From Granulicella sp. dw_53 (GTDB lineage: Bacteria > Acidobacteriota > Terriglobia > Terriglobales > Acidobacteriaceae), in contig NZ_JAAVUR010000002.1 in the NCBI RefSeq assembly GCF_018449545.1, positions 62,001 through 126,000 on the forward strand: a stretch of 64,000 nucleotides of DNA, given 5' to 3'. Below, piece by piece: positions 56,336 through 64,000 of the stretch (positions are counted from its first letter, which is position 1; the number at the start of each line of letters is the position of its first letter). Position numbers and translations under genes: made by a program. The notes beneath the pieces are model-generated. The model was not told the DNA's origin. It did not search any database and saw only the letters and a program-made list of their open reading frames with translations.

Positions 56336-56838
56336 CCATGAGTACACATTTTAGTTTTGAGCAGCTCGTGTCTCTGTTAGGCCGCTCTGAGAATGACCCG
56401 CTAGTAAGAAACTTCTTTGGGCACGAAATATCCAATATCCATCGTGATGAGTATTACGGATCATTGGAGTTCAAGCCTGAAGGGGTAGATGTTGTGTTCA
56501 AGGAGGCTCCTTGGGTAGTGCCTTCAGAGAAGATTACTGATCCGAAGATATTATGCGTTGCAGCTTTTCATTTGCACCGTGAAGGCCATGAGGGCTTTTC
56601 AGGATATTCGGGGCAATTGCCAGATGGCGTTGCCTTAGGCGATTCCGAGACTGAACTGCTTCGTAAGATGGGAGAGCCCATAAGAAAAGGAGGTGGCGGT
56701 ACGAGCTCCGTACTGAAGCGATCTATCCCTCGTTGGTTTTGGTTTCCGGTGAGCGAGGCGATCCTCCACGTCCAGTTAGACTCGACGGGGCGGATTGACA
56801 TGGCGACACTGCAGACTCCTGGGATCAAACTGGGCTGA
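56332..56838 (+). CDS. Probable immunity protein for the RHS C-terminal toxin
   Basis: This 168-residue soluble protein starts at the ATG at 56332, which overlaps the RHS stop (ATGA). A frame open from 56311 gives an alternative start. It is acidic and has no signal peptide (MSTHFSFEQLVSLLGRSEND, then FKPEGVDVVFKEAPWVV; AFHLHREGHEGFSGYSGQLP). Genes placed directly after an RHS toxin tail, with translational coupling, are normally its cognate immunity protein. I do not recognise a named immunity family with certainty. It would bind the toxin domain in the cytoplasm and block self-killing. Confidence 0.6.
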   Translation: MTMSTHFSFEQLVSLLGRSENDPLVRNFFGHEISNIHRDEYYGSLEFKPEGVDVVFKEAPWVVPSEKITDPKILCVAAFHLHREGHEGFSGYSGQLPDGVALGDSETELLRKMGEPIRKGGGGTSSVLKRSIPRWFWFPVSEAILHVQLDSTGRIDMATLQTPGIKLG

Positions 56839-57383
56839 TGGCGAATGGTCCGAGTTTCGACTGCGATTCGCCCATCGAACGAAAGTGCCTAGGTCACAAT
56901 CGCGAGACTTGGGATATCGATACGATGTGGGGAGGCACAGATACGATGATCTCCGTCGCATGTTCCGCGAGCGCGTGTCTTCTGCGACTTCGTTATACCG
57001 GTAAAGAACAGCAAGCAGAAGCGGCTTAGATTGCCTTTCCATCGATGGATCGGGACTCGTAAAGCGGTCTATCGGCGAACCGAAGTAGTGAGCGCCGAAG
57101 TTTCTCTATCTTCTAGTTGTCGCTGCCAGAAGCAGCAGCCAAAAATAGGAGTCAGCTTCTAAATGCCGAAGCTATGCGAGTTGACTTTGTCTAATCGGCG
57201 CTCCTAGCGATTACTAATAGACGTCTAAGCCATCTTGAAAGATCTATCCTGCAGATGATTTTTGAATGCTTTCCCATGTGGAGATCTATCCGACAGGGAA
57301 GAGCCTTTGTGTGATCGTGATGGTTGCTAAGTTTTAGCTGACGCCTTAAGGAAGTCTTAAGGTTCAAACTTTACTCTTTCTCT
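56839..57383. other. Non-coding stretch upstream of the efflux operon
   Basis: About 545 bp with no supportable gene. Its right end holds the CTTAAG-N5-CTTAAG box and the presumed promoter of the efflux operon. Confidence 0.4.
57344..57362. promoter_or_regulatory. CTTAAG-N5-CTTAAG box before the efflux operon
   Basis: CCTTAAG-GAAGT-CTTAAGG is a perfect 7-bp inverted repeat and also a direct repeat of CTTAAG with an 11-bp period, 22 nt upstream of the tolC-like ATG. PmrA/BasR-type OmpR-family regulators bind YTTAAK-N5-YTTAAK. It probably lies near the -35 region, with TTTACT (about 57369-57374) as a possible -10 that places the transcript start close to the ATG. Regulation by a two-component system is inferred. 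Confidence 0.5.
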
Positions 57384-58766
57384 ATGCCTATTTTCGAGGA
57401 TTCAATTTGCTTCAAGGTGGGCCGCATTCTTATCTTCATTGGATGTTCGCTTATAGGAATGATTTTTTCTGTAGGGTCTGCTCAGTGTCTTGCGCAGGAT
57501 GTGACAATAGCGCAATCTGCTCCTGTGATTACGTTGGACGAGGCGATTCGGAGGGCTCAATCGAATGAGCCGGTGTTTGCCGCGGCGCTCGCCGATAAAA
57601 AGATAGCTGCACTCGACCGCTCGATTGCTCGCACGGCGTTTCTTCCGTCTGCTGTTTATCACAATCAGATGCTCTACACGCAGCCGAACGGCCAGAGCAA
57701 TCAGGGTGGGCAGGCTGGCTCACAACCTGCTCCGATCTTCATCGCCAACAATGCAGTTCATGAGTACACCAGTCAGGCCGTGGTCAACGAGACGATAGGG
57801 CTGCAGCAGGTTGCGGGCCTTAAGGCGGCAACGGCAGTTGCTGCAAGAACAGAGGCGGAATTCGAGATCTCGCGTAGAGGTCTTGTGGCGACGGTTGTAG
57901 CACTGTACTACGGTGTGGCGGATACAGAGAGTAAGGCAGCTCTTCTCGATGAGGGTTTGCGGGAGGCGACGGAGTTCACCGATCTGACACGGAAGAGGGA
58001 GGCAGCCCGCGAGGCGGCGCACGCAGATGTTGTGAAGGCTCAGCTACAACAACAGCAGCGGCAGCGAGATTTGGCGGATGCACGCTTGTTAGCGGACAAG
58101 ACTCGACTGGAACTGGCGGTGTTACTCTTCCCCGATCCGCATACACAATATGTCACCGAATCTGGAACAGTTGTGCGGCCACTTCCTGAACGAAGAGAGG
58201 TGGAGGTGGCGGCCGGCAACAATAACGCCGAGTTGAAGAGTGCGTTGGCGAGTCTTCACGAGAGTGATGCAGCGGTGCTCTCCGCGCGGGCCGCGTACCT
58301 TCCCGATCTCGCATTGAACTTCAACTACGGTATCGACGCTCCGCAATTTGCCAAGCGGGGTCCTGATGATGTTCGGAATCTCGGTTACTCGATGAGTGCG
58401 ACCGTCGATATTCCAGTATGGGATTGGCTTTCGACTCAAAAGCGGATCAAGCAGAGCAATATTCGACGGGATGCGGTTAAGGTCGCTCTCTCGAATACTC
58501 AGCGCCGTCTTATTGCAACTTTGGATGATGCGTATGCCGAGGCCGCTGCGGCGCACGCGCAGATCGATCTCCTCGAGGAGAGCTCTCGCACGGCCGAGGA
58601 GAGTCTTCGGTTAACCAAGCTACGGTACAGCAGCGGCGAAGGAACGGTGCTTGAAGTGGTGGACGCGCAGAATGCACTTATCGTGGCGAGGAGTGCAGAG
58701 GCGGATGGGACTATGCGCTACGAAAATGCATTGGCAACTCTACAGACTCTGACTGGAACACTATGA
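57384..58766 (+). CDS. TolC-family outer-membrane efflux protein
   Basis: This 460-residue protein has a signal peptide (ILIFIGCSLIGMIFSVGSAQ). It carries two repeats of long helices separated by beta-strand insertions, as in OEP/TolC-like channels: ITLDEAIRRAQSNEPVFAAA at the start, LALNFNYGIDAP in the second beta region, and the final helical hairpin ending VVDAQNALIVARSAEADGTM. TolC channels connect an RND pump and its adaptor to the outside. It is first of three genes with ATGA overlaps (next start at 58763). No Shine-Dalgarno sequence is visible before the ATG (actctttctctATG), so leaderless or weak initiation is possible. Confidence 0.9.
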   Translation: MPIFEDSICFKVGRILIFIGCSLIGMIFSVGSAQCLAQDVTIAQSAPVITLDEAIRRAQSNEPVFAAALADKKIAALDRSIARTAFLPSAVYHNQMLYTQPNGQSNQGGQAGSQPAPIFIANNAVHEYTSQAVVNETIGLQQVAGLKAATAVAARTEAEFEISRRGLVATVVALYYGVADTESKAALLDEGLREATEFTDLTRKREAAREAAHADVVKAQLQQQQRQRDLADARLLADKTRLELAVLLFPDPHTQYVTESGTVVRPLPERREVEVAAGNNNAELKSALASLHESDAAVLSARAAYLPDLALNFNYGIDAPQFAKRGPDDVRNLGYSMSATVDIPVWDWLSTQKRIKQSNIRRDAVKVALSNTQRRLIATLDDAYAEAAAAHAQIDLLEESSRTAEESLRLTKLRYSSGEGTVLEVVDAQNALIVARSAEADGTMRYENALATLQTLTGTL

Positions 58767-60094
58767 GGAAAGCCGTGAGCTTAGGACGACATACGATATT
58801 AGTGTTGCGGGAGACTGGTCTATTTGCGCCAAAGATCTGGCTGCTGAGTGGCGCGCTTGCAATTTCAGGTCTCTGTGGATGTAAGAAGACAGCAGAGACC
58901 GTGGATGTCTCTGAGGTGAGTGTTAAGGCGGAAAGGCCCGAGCAGGGCGATATCTCCGAGCACATCATGGCCGATGCGACGTTGTCGCCGTTGGCGCAAG
59001 CCGCTATCTCGCCAAAGATTACGGCGCCCGTCCGACGATTCTATGTTCAGCGTGGTTCACCTGTTCGGAGCGGGCAACTCCTGGCTGTCTTGGAGAATAG
59101 TGATTTGGCCGCCGCCGCTCTCGATAACAAAGGCAGCTATGCAGCAGCACAGGCGGCCTTTCATATGCAGACGGAGGCGCAGGTCCCTGAGGATTATCAG
59201 AAGGCGCAGCTCGATGTGGCGCAGAGCAAGGCCACCCTGGATCTGAATCAAAGCATCGTCAGTGCACGTCGGCAGCTCTTCGCTCAAGGTGCTATACCAG
59301 GCAGGGATTTGGACATGGCTACCGCTGCTCTCGTTCAGGCGAACGCAGCGTACGATGCAGCGACAAGGCATCTGCAATCCTTGCAGATGGTAAGCAGGAA
59401 GGCCACTCTTGAACAGGCTGAGGGGCAACTTACATCGGCGAAGGGTAAGTATGCTGGCGCCGAGGCCCAGGTATCTTACTCTGAGATACGAAGTCCTATC
59501 GATGGGATCGTAACCGACCGGACTCTTTTTACAGGTGAGACGGCTGCCGCTGGCAGTGCACTGCTAACGGTGATGGATACGTCGGCGCTACTGGCAAAGC
59601 TTCACCTTTCGCAGATCATGGCTCAGCGGCTCAAGCTAGGTGACGACGCGACTGTGATGGTTCCCGGGGTAGCTGAACCTATACCGGCAAGGGTGGCTCT
59701 TATTAGTCCCGCGCTGGATCCTGGAAGCACGACGGTCGAGATTTGGCTCCGGATCGACAACCGAGATGGAAGCCTCAAGGCAGGAACGCCGGTGCGAACC
59801 TCGATCACCGGCCGCACAGTTCCAGCGGCTATCAAGATTCCGCTGGCCGCGGTGCTGACGGCTCAGGATGGAAGTAAGTCGGTTATGAGGATCGGTTCCG
59901 ATGGTACGGCCCATCGCAAGAGCGTCAAGCTGGGGATTCAGAATGGCGAGGAGGTACAGGTGCTCTCCGGTTTGGTGATGAGCGACTTGGTCATCACGGA
60001 GGGTGCCTATGGACTCGACGATGGTACGAAGGTAAGTGTAGCCAAGGATGAAGACGAGAAGCCTGCGGCTGGCCAGGGTGGACAGTCAAAATGA
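58763..60094 (+). CDS. RND efflux periplasmic adaptor (membrane fusion protein)
   Basis: This 443-residue protein has an N-terminal lipoprotein signal ending in GLCGCKK. The HlyD/MFP layout is clear: barrel-sandwich strand (APVRRFYVQRGSPVRSGQLL, AVLENSDL), an alpha-hairpin (about 110-230), then YSEIRSPIDGIVTDRTLFTG and the beta-barrel/membrane-proximal part (AVLTAQDGSKSVMRIGSDG). It bridges the TolC-like channel and the RND pump. It overlaps both neighbours by ATGA, so the three are coupled. The lipid anchor to the inner membrane is typical. Confidence 0.9.
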   Translation: MRKAVSLGRHTILVLRETGLFAPKIWLLSGALAISGLCGCKKTAETVDVSEVSVKAERPEQGDISEHIMADATLSPLAQAAISPKITAPVRRFYVQRGSPVRSGQLLAVLENSDLAAAALDNKGSYAAAQAAFHMQTEAQVPEDYQKAQLDVAQSKATLDLNQSIVSARRQLFAQGAIPGRDLDMATAALVQANAAYDAATRHLQSLQMVSRKATLEQAEGQLTSAKGKYAGAEAQVSYSEIRSPIDGIVTDRTLFTGETAAAGSALLTVMDTSALLAKLHLSQIMAQRLKLGDDATVMVPGVAEPIPARVALISPALDPGSTTVEIWLRIDNRDGSLKAGTPVRTSITGRTVPAAIKIPLAAVLTAQDGSKSVMRIGSDGTAHRKSVKLGIQNGEEVQVLSGLVMSDLVITEGAYGLDDGTKVSVAKDEDEKPAAGQGGQSK

Positions 60095-63000
60095 TTCTTC
60101 AAGAGAGCAGCCCTGTAGTGCATGACGATGAGAACTTCTGGCTCTTAAGGTACCGAGGACCGATCTTCTTTTTTCTTATAGTGCTATCGCTGGCTGGTGT
60201 CTACCTGGCGCAGAGGGTACCCATTTCTGTCTTTCCAGAGACGAATTTTCCGCGAGTCGTCATTGGTGTCGATAACGGAGTTATGCCGGTCGAGCAGATG
60301 CAGGTGACTATTACAAAGCCGATTGAGGACGCCATTAATTCGGTCCCGGGGCTACTTACTGTGCGTTCCACGACTAGCCGAGGGTCGGCAGAGATAAGTC
60401 TATTCTTCGACTGGAATCAGGATATGTTTCATACGCTTCAGTTGGTGGATGCGGCTCTCAGCAAGGTCGGGCAGGCACTTCCAACGACCGCTAAGATTAC
60501 GACGAATCGACTTACTTTTGCGACGTTTCCTATCCTTGGTTATAGCCTCAGTTCGGATACCTTGTCGCCTACTCAGCTATGGGAGCTGGCTACCTATCAG
60601 TTGAAGCCGCCGATCAATAGGGTGAGTGATGTGAGTACGGTAACAGTGCAGGGAGGGAAGGTCCCGGAATTTCATCTGACTCCGAATCTAGCTCGCATGC
60701 AGGCAGCAGGTGTGACGATTCTTGATTTGGTTAATGCGGTGCAAGCCTCCAATATCATCGACTCTCCTGGGCTATACGAAGCTGACCATCAGCTGATCCT
60801 GGGCCTCGTGGGAGCTCAGGTGCATGATGCGGTTCATCTTGGTCAATTGGTGGTAAAGATGACAGCGGGCGGGGCGCCGGTAAGAGTCGCGGACGTCGCA
60901 ACTGTTCAACCGGGGACTCTTCCTGTCTACACCGCTGTGACAGCGAATGGCAGACCATCGATACTTCTCAATATTGCGCGTCAGCCTTCCAGTAACACGG
61001 TGGCCGTCGCCGATGCTGTTGCCACGGAGGTGGATCAGCTCAAAAAAGTATTACCCGCTGGGGTTAAGTTAGAGCCGTTTTACGATCAGTCCGCCCTCGT
61101 TCGCGAAAGCATCAGGAGCGTGCGGGATGCGATTATGATTGGCTTGCTGCTTGCCTGCATCATTCTCTTTCTATTTCTGGGGGATTGGACGTCATCACTG
61201 GTTGCTGGCTTGGTCATCCCAGTAACCGTTGCAATCACTGTGCTTTTCCTGTGGCTCATCGGCCAGAGCTTTAATCTAATGACCCTCGGCGGCTTGGCAG
61301 CCGCGATTGGTCTGGTTATTGACGATGCGATCGTTGTCGTCGAAAACATCGTCTTGCATCGCGACGCAGGGGAGAGCCGAACTCAAGCTGTTCGTCTGGC
61401 TTTGCGTGAGATTATGGCGCCGTTGATCGGCTCCACCATCACTCCGGTTGTGGTCTTCCTTCCTTTGATCTCAGTCACTGGTGTTACCGGCAGCTTCTTT
61501 CGCGCGCTGGCAATCACGATGACGGCTTCTCTATTGACCTCCCTCCTTCTAGCTCTGACCTGGACTCCGGGGCTGAGCCTTGTTCTGCTAAGAGATCGCC
61601 GATCTCCCCTTCCAGAAGACACTCAACACGCGCAACCTGGTCCAGGTCGCATTATGAGCCGTGTCCTCCATTGGCATGGAATCGCGCTCGAATGGTCACT
61701 CCGGCGGCCAATGGCTCTGCTGGGTATTTGTGTGCTGTTGGTAGGCGGAACGTACGTTGCGTATCGAGGATTGGGTTCCGATCTGCTCCCCGAGATGGAC
61801 GAGGGCGGTTTTATTCTCGACTACATTATGCCCGCTGGCAGTTCTCTCAGCGAGACGGATCGGGTTCTTACTCATGTCGAAAAAATTCTGCATGACATGC
61901 CGGAAGTAGAGACCACGTCGCGAAGGACCGGCCTGCAGATGGGCCTGGCGGCAGTGACGGAGGCAAATACCGGCGATATGACGGTTCGCCTCAAGACTTC
62001 ACGCAGCCGCGGAATCGATGAGGTGATTGCAGATGCCCGCGCTGAGATCAAGAAGACTGAGCCCGAATTAGATGTGGAGTTCACGCAGGTGCTGCAAGAC
62101 ATGATCGGGGATCTCTCTAACGCTCCGGAGCCGATTCAGATCAAGATCTTTGCAGGGGATCCAGCGCTTCTGCAACAACTGGGACCACGGGTCGCGACAG
62201 CCATCGGAAAGATCAAGGGAGTCGTCGATGTGCAGAACGGAATCGACAATACCATCAGCGGTCCAGCGACTAGCTTTGAAGTCGATCCGGTGGTGGCGGC
62301 TCGGCTGGGGTTCACGCCGATGGAGGTCGCCGAAGACGCTACTTCTATCTTAGATGGCGTCACGACGACAGATCCGGTGATCGCGAACGGCCACCCCTAC
62401 ACCATTCGAGTGCGGCTCGGCGATGAGACGCGAACGTCCTTAGATGCGATTGAGAATACGGTCTTCAATAGCTCCAGCGGTAAGACTGCATCCTTGGGTT
62501 CGCTTGCCCAGATTCAGCAGTTGCCGCCTCAAAATGAGATTCGCCGGGAGAACCTTCAGCAGCTAGTTGTCGTCACAGGACGGTTGGAAGGCTCGGACCT
62601 TGGCACGGCGATGGTCCAGGTACAGAAGACGGTCATGGATATGCATCTGCCGACTTCTGTTCGAGTTGAATACGGCGGCACTTATCAGGAGCAGCAGAGG
62701 TCTTTCCGCGATTTGCTACAGGTACTGTTTCTTTCTCTGGCTCTCGTTTTTGGGGTCCTGCTCGTTGAGTTCCGTAATTTCTTTGCTCCGCTAGCGATTC
62801 TTATCTCTTCGATCCTCTCGATCGCCGGAGTTGTCTTTGCCCTGCTGATCACGAATACGACTTTTAATGTCGCCTCGTTCATGGGCGTCATCATGGTGAT
62901 CGGTATCGTTGCCAAGAATGGCATTCTCTTGCTCGACGCGGACGAACGGTTTCGTAAGGAAGGCATATCTGCCCGCGATGCGATGGTACATGCCGCGCAA

Positions 63001-63219
63001 CGCCGGCTGCGCCCTATCGTCATGACAGCTACCGCAGCGATCTGCGGCATGCTTCCGCTGGCCTTTGCCCTTGGGGCGGGGTCTCAAATGTTGCAGCCGC
63101 TCGCGATCGCTGTTATCGGTGGCCTGCTCATCTCCATGTTGCTGAGCCTGATCGTCACACCAATCGTTTACTACCTTCTTACAAGCGGCCGCGAAGCCAC
63201 TAAGTTGGAAGCTCTATAG
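60091..63219 (+). CDS. RND efflux permease (AcrB-like)
   Basis: This 1042-residue protein has the usual length of RND pumps, with 12 TM segments in two halves. It has a TM1 start (IFFFLIVLSLAGVYLAQRVP), a large periplasmic loop, a TM4 motif AAIGLVIDDAIVVVENIV with the paired aspartates of the proton relay, and the later IVAKNGILLLDA and RPIVMTATAAICGMLPLAFA blocks. The TM4 sequence resembles drug/hydrophobe pumps more than metal pumps, but the substrate cannot be told. It is the last of the three-gene operon and is followed by an 11-bp hairpin (63225-63257). Confidence 0.92.
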   Translation: MILQESSPVVHDDENFWLLRYRGPIFFFLIVLSLAGVYLAQRVPISVFPETNFPRVVIGVDNGVMPVEQMQVTITKPIEDAINSVPGLLTVRSTTSRGSAEISLFFDWNQDMFHTLQLVDAALSKVGQALPTTAKITTNRLTFATFPILGYSLSSDTLSPTQLWELATYQLKPPINRVSDVSTVTVQGGKVPEFHLTPNLARMQAAGVTILDLVNAVQASNIIDSPGLYEADHQLILGLVGAQVHDAVHLGQLVVKMTAGGAPVRVADVATVQPGTLPVYTAVTANGRPSILLNIARQPSSNTVAVADAVATEVDQLKKVLPAGVKLEPFYDQSALVRESIRSVRDAIMIGLLLACIILFLFLGDWTSSLVAGLVIPVTVAITVLFLWLIGQSFNLMTLGGLAAAIGLVIDDAIVVVENIVLHRDAGESRTQAVRLALREIMAPLIGSTITPVVVFLPLISVTGVTGSFFRALAITMTASLLTSLLLALTWTPGLSLVLLRDRRSPLPEDTQHAQPGPGRIMSRVLHWHGIALEWSLRRPMALLGICVLLVGGTYVAYRGLGSDLLPEMDEGGFILDYIMPAGSSLSETDRVLTHVEKILHDMPEVETTSRRTGLQMGLAAVTEANTGDMTVRLKTSRSRGIDEVIADARAEIKKTEPELDVEFTQVLQDMIGDLSNAPEPIQIKIFAGDPALLQQLGPRVATAIGKIKGVVDVQNGIDNTISGPATSFEVDPVVAARLGFTPMEVAEDATSILDGVTTTDPVIANGHPYTIRVRLGDETRTSLDAIENTVFNSSSGKTASLGSLAQIQQLPPQNEIRRENLQQLVVVTGRLEGSDLGTAMVQVQKTVMDMHLPTSVRVEYGGTYQEQQRSFRDLLQVLFLSLALVFGVLLVEFRNFFAPLAILISSILSIAGVVFALLITNTTFNVASFMGVIMVIGIVAKNGILLLDADERFRKEGISARDAMVHAAQRRLRPIVMTATAAICGMLPLAFALGAGSQMLQPLAIAVIGGLLISMLLSLIVTPIVYYLLTSGREATKLEAL

Positions 63220-63224
63220 AGCCA

Positions 63225-63257
63225 GGTAAGGCCCGAAGTTATGCTCCGGGCCTTACC
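63225..63257. terminator. Hairpin between efflux operon and convergent gene
   Basis: GGTAAGGCCCG (63225-63235) and CGGGCCTTACC (63247-63257) form perfect 11-bp arms with an 11-nt loop between the convergent ends of the RND gene and the beta-propeller gene. No clear T-tract follows, so it is probably a bidirectional terminator. Confidence 0.65.
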
Positions 63258-63276
63258 AACAGGAATCATGGAAAGA

Positions 63277-64000
63277 CTACCGTCCTATAACCAGCACAGT
63301 AAAGCTCCCAGGGATCACGGCGGGACGTGGATGAGGAACCGCCACAGTGGCCGCAGGAGTAGGACCGAACTCCGCGGTGACTAAGTAGAGGCGACCTGTA
63401 CCCGGATCGAGAGTCATGGTACGCGCTCCTTTTGCTGTCTTAAGTGTCTGCGTCGTCGGATATTTTCCAGAGCTAGTGTCGACGACAGAGAGCGTCGCAT
63501 CGCCTCCGTTGGAGGAGAAAGCTACGTTGTATCGCGCGTCGAAGCCTGCGGCATCGGGAGAGTCTCCGATTGTTGGTGTTGCCAGAACTTTGCCGCTGAG
63601 GGAGTCCGTTACTGCCATCTTGCCTCCGTCGCAGACCGAGAATAAACGATGTCCGGGTATATCGAACGCGAGACCCGATGGAGATTCGCATCCAGCGAGA
63701 GGCCAGTTTTCCAGGACCTTTTTTGTCCGCGCATCCATTTTTACGATCTCATTTTTATCTTCGATGTTGACGTATACAGCTCCTCTCCCATCTACCGCCG
63801 GGAACTCAGGCTTGCCCGGGAGGGAGATCGTTGCGACGATCTGACGGCTGGTGGCATCGACCACGCTGACGTTTTTGCTTCTTCCATTGAAGGCCCACAC
63901 CGTGTGAGTTGATGGTTCAAAGGCGATACCATCTGGGTTGGTCCCTACCGGAATGGTAGCAAGGGTTTGGAGATTACTGCGATCGAAGACAACCACGGCG
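63277..64000 (-). CDS. YncE-like beta-propeller protein, C-terminal part (5' end outside window)
   Basis: The frame is open through the right edge of the window; about 240 residues are seen. It consists of repeated blades of the YVTN/NHL type (ATIPVGTNPDGIAFEPSTHT, NVSVVDATSRQIVATISLPG, VLENWPLAGCESPSGLAFDI, GKVLATPTIGDSPDAAGFDA, SVVDTSSGKYPTTQTLKTAK, MTLDPGTGRLYLVTA). Such proteins form a propeller in the periplasm or outside the cell; function is not assigned. It converges with the efflux operon, with a hairpin between them. Confidence 0.75.
   Translation of the reverse strand, partial: AVVVFDRSNLQTLATIPVGTNPDGIAFEPSTHTVWAFNGRSKNVSVVDATSRQIVATISLPGKPEFPAVDGRGAVYVNIEDKNEIVKMDARTKKVLENWPLAGCESPSGLAFDIPGHRLFSVCDGGKMAVTDSLSGKVLATPTIGDSPDAAGFDARYNVAFSSNGGDATLSVVDTSSGKYPTTQTLKTAKGARTMTLDPGTGRLYLVTAEFGPTPAATVAVPHPRPAVIPGSFTVLVIGR

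Overview
The window looks like a soil Acidobacteriota (Terriglobia/Acidobacteriaceae-like) chromosome carrying a long accessory region. The taxonomic pointers are family-level: a Ser/Thr kinase-TPR protein, a PadR regulator paired with a 900-residue ADOP-type MacB/FtsX permease, secreted RHS proteins with Ig-like modules, and an RND efflux operon. All family calls were made by reading motifs; no database search was run.

Layout. 1-9.2 kb is chromosomal-looking: the C-terminal part of a Ser/Thr kinase with TPRs, a small unknown protein, a CXXCH lipoprotein, an alpha/beta-hydrolase lipoprotein, and a PadR-ADOP permease-GntR operon. 10.3-15.3 kb is a three-gene operon with 4-nt overlaps that matches the Detocs antiphage two-component system: a large sensor with a histidine-kinase-like C-terminus, a stand-alone receiver, and a receiver fused to a nucleoside-phosphorylase-fold effector. 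16.1-20.0 kb looks like mobile-element maintenance genes. They flank a non-coding block with a perfect 21-bp inverted repeat and, beside it, about twenty degenerate direct repeats at a strict 11-bp period (about 18412-18650), a candidate centromere, origin or oriT.

20.5-32.8 kb is a dense defence/toxin island: a TIR-like protein head-to-head with a HEPN/RES-type protein, a zinc-ribbon protein plus DUF2971, a PD-(D/E)XK-like protein, an EVE-like/nuclease fusion, an REase-like/Fic fusion followed by a DUF3644 HEPN protein, and hipBA. A displaced 3' half of tRNA-Asn(GTT) lies at 33.26 kb. 33.6-42.6 kb holds an HNH protein, a basic coiled-coil protein, and an Abi_C-like gene upstream of an 1853-residue DUF4011-helicase-Vsr-like-DUF3320 protein. 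A displaced 3' half of tRNA-Pro(GGG) lies at 43.36-43.40 kb, with 11-12-bp-spaced repeats to its left. Both tRNA halves begin at the anticodon loop, as expected for tyrosine-integrase attachment sites, and both place the intact tRNA to the left. No intact integrase gene is visible.

44.2-49.6 kb is a tandem array of four paralogous secreted fibre-like proteins, two of them frameshifted, with recently duplicated spacers. 49.8-56.8 kb carries secreted RHS proteins ending in a C-terminal toxin-like domain with an overlapping immunity-type gene. 57.4-63.2 kb is a TolC/MFP/RND efflux operon preceded by a CTTAAG-N5-CTTAAG response-regulator-type box. A convergent beta-propeller protein runs off the right end.
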